A DNA stretch of 64,000 nt from Amycolatopsis circi (GTDB lineage: Bacteria > Actinomycetota > Actinomycetes > Mycobacteriales > Pseudonocardiaceae), in the NCBI RefSeq assembly GCF_003385235.1, contig NZ_PQIA01000029.1:1-64000 (forward strand). The letters are read 5' to 3'. The notes under the pieces were generated by a model that was not told the origin of the DNA, made no database searches, and was given only the letters and a program-made list of their open reading frames with translations. A program made the position numbers and the translations under genes. Shown piece after piece: positions 59,895 to 64,000 of this stretch (its first letter is position 1; each line of letters starts with the position of its first letter).

Positions 59895-60509
59895 GTGACG
59901 GATCCGAAACGGCAGACCCTCACCGAACGCCGGGCCGAAGAGCTGCGCATGAGCATCGCTCTCACGGCGCGCGACCTGTTCGTGGCCGAGGGCGACACGT
60001 CGGTCACTGTCGAGCGGATCTGCGAGATCGTCGGGATCAACCCGCGGACGTTCCACCGGCACTTCCCGGTCAAGGAGGACGTCCTGATGCCGCTGCTGCG
60101 CCGCAGCGAGCACGTCATCGTGCAGGGCTTGGAGGACGCGCCGGACGACGCCGACCCGATCGAGGTCTTGACGGCCGCGCTCACCACCGAACTGAACCGG
60201 CGGCAGGTGCCCGAGTACGACCACCAGATCATGACCCTGATCGTCAACACGCCGCAGTACCGGTTGCGGTTCGTGGAGTGGTGCGAGGGGCTCAGCGAGG
60301 CGGTCACGCGGTTTCTGGCGCGGTATTACGAGCTTGACCCGGATCCGTTCTTGCGCGAGCTTCCGGCTCTGCTGGTGATTCAGACGATGCGGCATTCCCT
60401 GACCCGCTGGGTGCAGAGCGGCGGTTCGGACGACTTCAGCGACATCGAACGGTGGGACTCGCGCGGACTGCGGCTTGCGTTGAGCGGGTTGACTCGTCTC
60501 GCCAAGTAA
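59895..60509 (+). CDS. TetR-family transcriptional regulator
   Basis: 204 residues from GTG 59895, with GGGAGGG about 8 nt upstream. The N-terminal HTH is VTVERICEIVGINPRTFHRHFPVKEDVL. The C-terminal helical ligand domain includes TRFLARYYELDPDPFLREL. The ligand is unknown. It may control the divergent MoxR operon or the flavoprotein gene downstream. Its 3' end is duplicated after it (60539-60738). Confidence 0.92.
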   Translation: MTDPKRQTLTERRAEELRMSIALTARDLFVAEGDTSVTVERICEIVGINPRTFHRHFPVKEDVLMPLLRRSEHVIVQGLEDAPDDADPIEVLTAALTTELNRRQVPEYDHQIMTLIVNTPQYRLRFVEWCEGLSEAVTRFLARYYELDPDPFLRELPALLVIQTMRHSLTRWVQSGGSDDFSDIERWDSRGLRLALSGLTRLAK

Positions 60510-60538
60510 GTCCTTTGCAGACAAGGCCGGGCGGCCGC

Positions 60539-60738
60539 GGCGCTTGAGCCGGGTGCGTTCCGGTGCGAACTTGCTGCGCTGTTGGTGATTCAGGCGCTGC
60601 CGCCCGTCCGGCGAGTTCAGCGCGGCGGTTCTGACGGCTTCGGCGACATCGAACGGTGAGACTTGCGAACCGCGCGGATCAAGCACCTCCCGCCAGCCGC
60701 ATCGACCCCTTGCAGACAAAGCCGGGCGGGAATCGTCG
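60539..60738 (+). repeat. Decayed tandem copy of the TetR gene 3' end
   Basis: With indels, this stretch repeats 60329-60536. TTGGTGATTCAG at 60582 matches CTGGTGATTCAG at 60372; GACATCGAACGGTG at 60645 matches 60441; TTGCAGACAA at 60710 matches the post-stop sequence at 60514. Frames are broken. The period is about 200 bp. Confidence 0.75.
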
Positions 60739-60771
60739 AGTGGCGAATCCCGCCCGGTCTTGGCGCAAGCG

Positions 60772-62466
60772 TTACGGAGACACGCTCGCGGCGTGGAGCG
60801 CGGCGATGTAGCCGTACACCACACCTTGCCCGATCGTCGCGCCCGCGCCCGGGTAGGAAGTGCCGAAGGCGTTCGCGGCGGTGTTTCCGATCGCGTAGAG
60901 GCCTTTCACGACTTCGCCGTCCTCGCGCAAGACACGGGCGTGTTCGTCGGCCACCAGTCCACCGCAGGTGCCGAGGTCGCTCAGGACCACCTTGACCGCG
61001 TAGTAAGGCGCGCGGCGCAGCGGGGCCAGGTTCGGGTTGGGGCCGATGGTGGGGTCGCCGTAGTAGCGGTCGTATGCGCTGTCGCCCCGGCCGAAGTCGG
61101 GGTCGGTTCCGGCGGCGGCGTGGTCGTTGAACTTCCGGAAGGCGTCCTGGAACGCATCCGCGGGGACGCCCATCGCTTGGGCGAGCGCGCCGAGGTCGTC
61201 CGACTTGTGCGCGATTCCGGCGCGGTACCACGATTCCGGGAGCGACTGCCGGGGAAAGCAGCGGCCGGCCGTGATGTAGCTGTCGCGGTAGCGCTGGTCG
61301 AACACCAGCCACATCTCCTCGACCGGCGTGCCTGCCCGCTCGCGCGCCAGGATTTCCTGCCCGAACGACATGTAGTCGATCGCCTCGTTGATAAACCGCT
61401 TCCCGCTCTGGTCGACGATGAACGACCCGGGCAGCGAACGTTCGGCGAGCATCACCGCCGGAGCGCCGCCCGGCACCGGCGCGAACGCTGGGAACCACCA
61501 GGCCTGGTCCATCAGCGCTGTACCCGCGCCGAGTTCCTGTCCGGCGAGGATGCCGTCGCCGGTGTTGCCTTCCGAGCCTAGGCTGGCGTGTTCGCCGAGT
61601 CGCGGCGACTGGAACTTGTGTCGTGCCTCGACGTCGTGGTCGAAGCCGCCCGCGGCCAGGACTACGCCGCGACGGGCCAGCACGGTGACTTCCTTCTCTC
61701 CCTGCCGCAGTACGGCTCCGGTGACCCGGCCGTCGTCCTGGAGCAGGCGGACGAGGCTGGTCTCTGTCCACACGGGAATGCCCGCGCGCAGCACGCCCGC
61801 GAACATCCCGGCCGCAAGCGCTTGCCCGCCCGCTAGGTAGTCGCGGCCGATCAGCATGCCGCCGATGCCGAGCGCGGCACGCGCGAAAATCCGCGGCAAT
61901 GCCTTGAGCGGCTTGCGGGCCACCAGGTTCATCCACTTGTAGTCCGCGCCGGTGACCGGCATCGGGACCGGGGCCTCCATCACGCCGGGACGCAGCCGGG
62001 GACGCTCGGCGCCGAGCACGGAAGCGTTGAACGGGCGGCATTCGCACGTCCGGCCTTCCGGACGGCCGCCGGGCTCCTCCGGGTGATAGTCGGAATAACC
62101 CATGGCCCAGAAGAATCGCATGGGCGTGGTGCGGCGCAGCATGTCGACGGCGGCGGCGCCGTGTTCTAGGTAGGCGCGTCCGCGTGCCGCCGGGGCGGAG
62201 TCGCCGACGACTGCTTTCAGGTAGGTGGCCGCGTCGGTGATGGCGCGGGGTCCGGTTTCGGTCAGTGCGGCGTTTCCTGGGATCCAGAAGGCGCCGCCGG
62301 AGCGGGCGGTGGATCCGCCTACGTAGGTCGTCTTTTCGACGACCAAGGTGGAGAGTCCGCGTTCTTGGGCGGCTAGGGCGGCGGCCAGGCCGGTTCCTGA
62401 GCCGATTACTAGGAGGTCGACGGTTGTGTTTTTGGCCGGTACTAGCGGGGGGATTTTGGTTTTCAT
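60772..62466 (-). CDS. 3-ketosteroid delta1-dehydrogenase-type flavoprotein
   Basis: 564 residues from ATG 62466, AGGAG about 5 nt upstream. FAD motif LLVIGSGTGLAAALAAQERGLSTLVVEK begins near 17; GGSTARSGGAFWIP and the C-terminal FGTSYPGAGATIGQGVVYGY match KstD/fumarate-reductase-like enzymes, with the catalytic Tyr and Gly of SYPGAGA in place. It would introduce a 1,2 double bond in ring A of a 3-ketosteroid. The neighbours (meta-cleavage hydrolase, flavin reductase) support steroid or related catabolism. Which steroid is uncertain. Confidence 0.85.
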   Translation of the reverse strand: MKTKIPPLVPAKNTTVDLLVIGSGTGLAAALAAQERGLSTLVVEKTTYVGGSTARSGGAFWIPGNAALTETGPRAITDAATYLKAVVGDSAPAARGRAYLEHGAAAVDMLRRTTPMRFFWAMGYSDYHPEEPGGRPEGRTCECRPFNASVLGAERPRLRPGVMEAPVPMPVTGADYKWMNLVARKPLKALPRIFARAALGIGGMLIGRDYLAGGQALAAGMFAGVLRAGIPVWTETSLVRLLQDDGRVTGAVLRQGEKEVTVLARRGVVLAAGGFDHDVEARHKFQSPRLGEHASLGSEGNTGDGILAGQELGAGTALMDQAWWFPAFAPVPGGAPAVMLAERSLPGSFIVDQSGKRFINEAIDYMSFGQEILARERAGTPVEEMWLVFDQRYRDSYITAGRCFPRQSLPESWYRAGIAHKSDDLGALAQAMGVPADAFQDAFRKFNDHAAAGTDPDFGRGDSAYDRYYGDPTIGPNPNLAPLRRAPYYAVKVVLSDLGTCGGLVADEHARVLREDGEVVKGLYAIGNTAANAFGTSYPGAGATIGQGVVYGYIAALHAASVSP

Positions 62467-62473
62467 GTCGCTC

Positions 62474-62509
62474 CTGTGTTTTTGGCGCCGACTGTGTTTT
62501 TGGCGCCGA
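62474..62509. repeat. Two perfect 18-bp direct repeats in the leader of the KstD-like gene
   Basis: CTGTGTTTTTGGCGCCGA occurs twice back to back, directly upstream of the ribosome binding site (minus strand). It may be a slippage product or a regulator site. Confidence 0.7.
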
Positions 62510-62525
62510 CTTCGTCGTCGCGGGC

Positions 62526-62616
62526 GGGATCGCTTTTAAGCCGACGTTTGGGGGTGACCGGCGTGAGGGGCCTTCGGCCTGTCACGCCGGTCACCCCCAA
62601 ACGTCGGCGCGATCCC
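62526..62616. terminator. Exceptionally long perfect hairpin
   Basis: 27-bp perfect arms (62540-62566 and 62582-62608), outer 8-bp arms GGGATCGC/GCGATCCC after a 6-nt one-sided bulge TTTTAA, and an inner GGCC-TTC-GGCC loop hairpin. It stands between the hydrolase and the KstD-like gene on the minus strand and should stop transcription strongly. Confidence 0.75.
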
Positions 62617-62675
62617 GCGTGGTGGGCCAGTTCGGGGAGTGGTGGCTCGTGGGGTTAGGTGTGGCGGGAGTGGCA

Positions 62676-63527
62676 TTAGCGGGCTAGGAAGGCCAGGACT
62701 GTGGCTTCCCAGGCTGCTTTTTGTTCGATCATGACCCAGTGGCCGCAGTTCGGGAAAATGTGTACTTCTCCCTGGGGAAGGGTGCGCATTGGGAGCAGGG
62801 CCATGTCTACCGGGCTTACGCGGTCGTCTCGGCCCCAGGTGATCAGGGTCGGGAGGTCTAGGTGGCGCAGCTGTGCCCAGGCTGGGGTTTCTGCGTTGCG
62901 GGCGGCGGCGGCCATTCCGGCTAGGGCTGCTGCGCCGTACATTCGGCGGGAGTTTTCCAGGGTGGCGGGGTCTGTTGCTTGGGTCCAGCGTTCTTCGATC
63001 AGTTGCTCGGTGACCAGGGCTTGGTCGTAGACCATTGAGCGCAGCCAGGCGATGAGGGCGTCGCGGGTCGGGTTTTCTACGAACTCGCTGAGGCGGACGA
63101 TGCCTTCTCCGGGCTGGGTGCTGAAAATGGGGGTTCCGATGCCGCCGATCGTGACCAAGCGCTCGACGCGTTCGGGGGCGGAGAGCGCGAAGTCCGTCGC
63201 TACGAAGCCGCCCATGGAATTGCCGATCATGCGCACGCGGTCCAGCGAGAGACCGTCGAGCAACGCGCGCACGGCGGTCCTGGCGGACTGCATCGGATGC
63301 ACGGCACCGAAATCGTCGCTTACGCCGAAGCCCGGGAACTCCAGGACGATCGTGCGGTAGTGCGGGGCGAAGGTCGGCAGATTGGCACCGAAGTTGCGCC
63401 AGCCGGTCACGCCGGGGCCGGAACCGTGCAGCAGCACCAACGGCGGGCCGTCGCCGCTTTCGCGGTAGCGCAGGACGCCGTGTTCGGTGGGCAGTTCGAG
63501 CAGGTCGGGAGCAGATTCGGCGGTCAT
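62676..63527 (-). CDS. Meta-cleavage-product hydrolase-like alpha/beta hydrolase
   Basis: 283 residues. VLLHGSGPGVTGWRNF is the oxyanion loop of BphD/HsaD-type C-C hydrolases, GNSMGGFVA the nucleophile elbow, WGRDDRVSP holds the Asp and NCGHWVMIEQ the His. The enzyme cleaves vinylogous 1,5-diketones after extradiol ring opening. Codons ending in T or A are noticeably more frequent here than in most genes of the window. It lies 61 bp downstream of the flavin reductase gene. Confidence 0.88.
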   Translation of the reverse strand: MTAESAPDLLELPTEHGVLRYRESGDGPPLVLLHGSGPGVTGWRNFGANLPTFAPHYRTIVLEFPGFGVSDDFGAVHPMQSARTAVRALLDGLSLDRVRMIGNSMGGFVATDFALSAPERVERLVTIGGIGTPIFSTQPGEGIVRLSEFVENPTRDALIAWLRSMVYDQALVTEQLIEERWTQATDPATLENSRRMYGAAALAGMAAAARNAETPAWAQLRHLDLPTLITWGRDDRVSPVDMALLPMRTLPQGEVHIFPNCGHWVMIEQKAAWEATVLAFLAR

Positions 63528-63588
63528 GGCCCGACTTTGCCAGCGAGACCGGTGCCGTTCGGGGGACCTTCCCGATCAGCGGACGCTC

Positions 63589-64000
63589 TCACGCGGGCAC
63601 GCTGATCCGTCCGTATCGGCCCCGGAAAAACACCAGCGGCTCGAGATCCGACGAATGCAAATGCCGCACCCGCGACACGACAATCGTGTGATCGCCAGCC
63701 GCGTGCTCGGTGTCGACCTCGGCTTCGATCCACGCCAGGGAATCAGCGACCACCGGCGCACCCGACGGCGACGGCGTCCAGTCGATCCCGGCGAACTTGT
63801 CGACCCCGCGGGCCGCCAAGCTTCGGCAGACGGCTTCCTGCGAATCGGACAGGATGCTGATCGCGTAGCAGCCCGCGGCGCGCACTCGCGGCCACGACGT
63901 GCTGGTCGACGCCACGCAGAACGCGACCAACGGCGGGTCGAGGGACACCGACGTGAACGAGTTCGCCGCGAGGCCGACCGGGGCGCCGGTTTCCGGGTCG
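63589..64000 (-). CDS. Flavin reductase family protein (N-terminus outside window)
   Basis: The frame is open to the right edge: the visible part reads GAPVGLAANSFTSVSLDPPLVAFCVA, then GVDKFAGIDW and DHTIVVSRVRHLH, the pattern of FMN-reductase-like oxygenase components (HsaB type). The first codons lie beyond 64000. It would supply reduced flavin to a two-component monooxygenase, whose large subunit is not in view. With the adjacent hydrolase and KstD-like gene it suggests a steroid or aromatic degradation cluster continuing to the right. Confidence 0.85.
   Translation of the reverse strand, partial: DPETGAPVGLAANSFTSVSLDPPLVAFCVASTSTSWPRVRAAGCYAISILSDSQEAVCRSLAARGVDKFAGIDWTPSPSGAPVVADSLAWIEAEVDTEHAAGDHTIVVSRVRHLHSSDLEPLVFFRGRYGRISVPA

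Noticed and set aside
1..64000. rRNA, tRNA or prophage genes
   Set aside because: No cloverleaf-type sequence with CCA-adjacent acceptor, rRNA stretch or phage structural gene was recognised by eye. A dedicated tRNA search would be decisive.

Overview
The window is 64 kb of very GC-rich, densely coded DNA with strong G/C bias at third codon positions, GTG and ATG starts, and many translationally coupled (ATGA/GTGA) gene pairs. With its MmyB-type XRE regulator, LAL-type ATPase, partner-switch (SpoIIE/RsbW/STAS) proteins, HbpS-like protein, DUF1206 and DUF6098-type proteins and type I PKS, it looks like an actinobacterial chromosome, most likely Pseudonocardiaceae (Amycolatopsis-like). The genus is an inference from gene content. 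No rRNA, tRNA, CRISPR array, prophage or intact insertion sequence was seen.

Layout. 0-4 kb: end of a proline-rich protein, then a plus-strand operon of small-fold enzymes (NTF2-ankyrin fusion, muconolactone-isomerase-like, double EthD, NTF2-like, HbpS/GlcG-like). 4-9 kb: SDR, two MFS exporters, acyltransferase 3. 9-15 kb: a small-molecule locus with a berberine-bridge-type FAD oxidase, a benzoylformate-decarboxylase-like ThDP enzyme, an MFS transporter and a cupin; the oxidase and the cupin carry the same extra ~95-residue domain. 15-20 kb: membrane protein, a PLP-barrel protein lacking its catalytic lysine, a cyclic-nucleotide-domain histidine kinase, and an IS701-like DDE protein whose frame overlaps the kinase start. 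20-26 kb: truncated LAL-type ATPase, a ~500-bp tandem repeat, a one-module KS-AT-ACP polyketide synthase and its likely XRE regulator.

26.2-35.6 kb: nine minus-strand genes, nearly all overlapping or within 15 bp, forming one operon: DJ-1, ThDP enzyme, DJ-1, AGE-like epimerase, STAS, GlgX debranching enzyme, STAS, RsbW-like ATPase, SpoIIE-like phosphatase. No sigma factor gene is present. A divergent response-regulator/flavin-reductase fusion follows. This partner-switch plus carbohydrate/carbonyl operon is one of the two most interesting systems here.

37-50 kb: ordinary metabolic and regulatory genes (esterase, MarR with MFS, MerR, two serine hydrolases, Orn/Lys/Arg decarboxylase, hemerythrin-like protein, glutamate-cysteine ligase family, DUF1206, STAS). 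49.6-54.7 kb: a compact putative siderophore locus in which one 1295-residue protein contains two complete IucA/IucC (NIS) synthetase units in tandem, coupled to an MFS exporter. 54.9-59.7 kb: serine hydrolase and a three-gene MoxR/VWA operon. 59.9-64 kb: TetR, a 3-ketosteroid-dehydrogenase-type flavoprotein, a meta-cleavage-product hydrolase and the C-terminal part of a flavin reductase, suggesting the edge of a steroid/aromatic catabolic locus.

A recurrent structural oddity: at four separate places (3.7-4.0, 21.7-22.2, 47.9-48.1 and 60.3-60.7 kb) the 3' end of a gene, with its stop codon and usually its terminator, is followed by one or more decayed tandem copies of itself.
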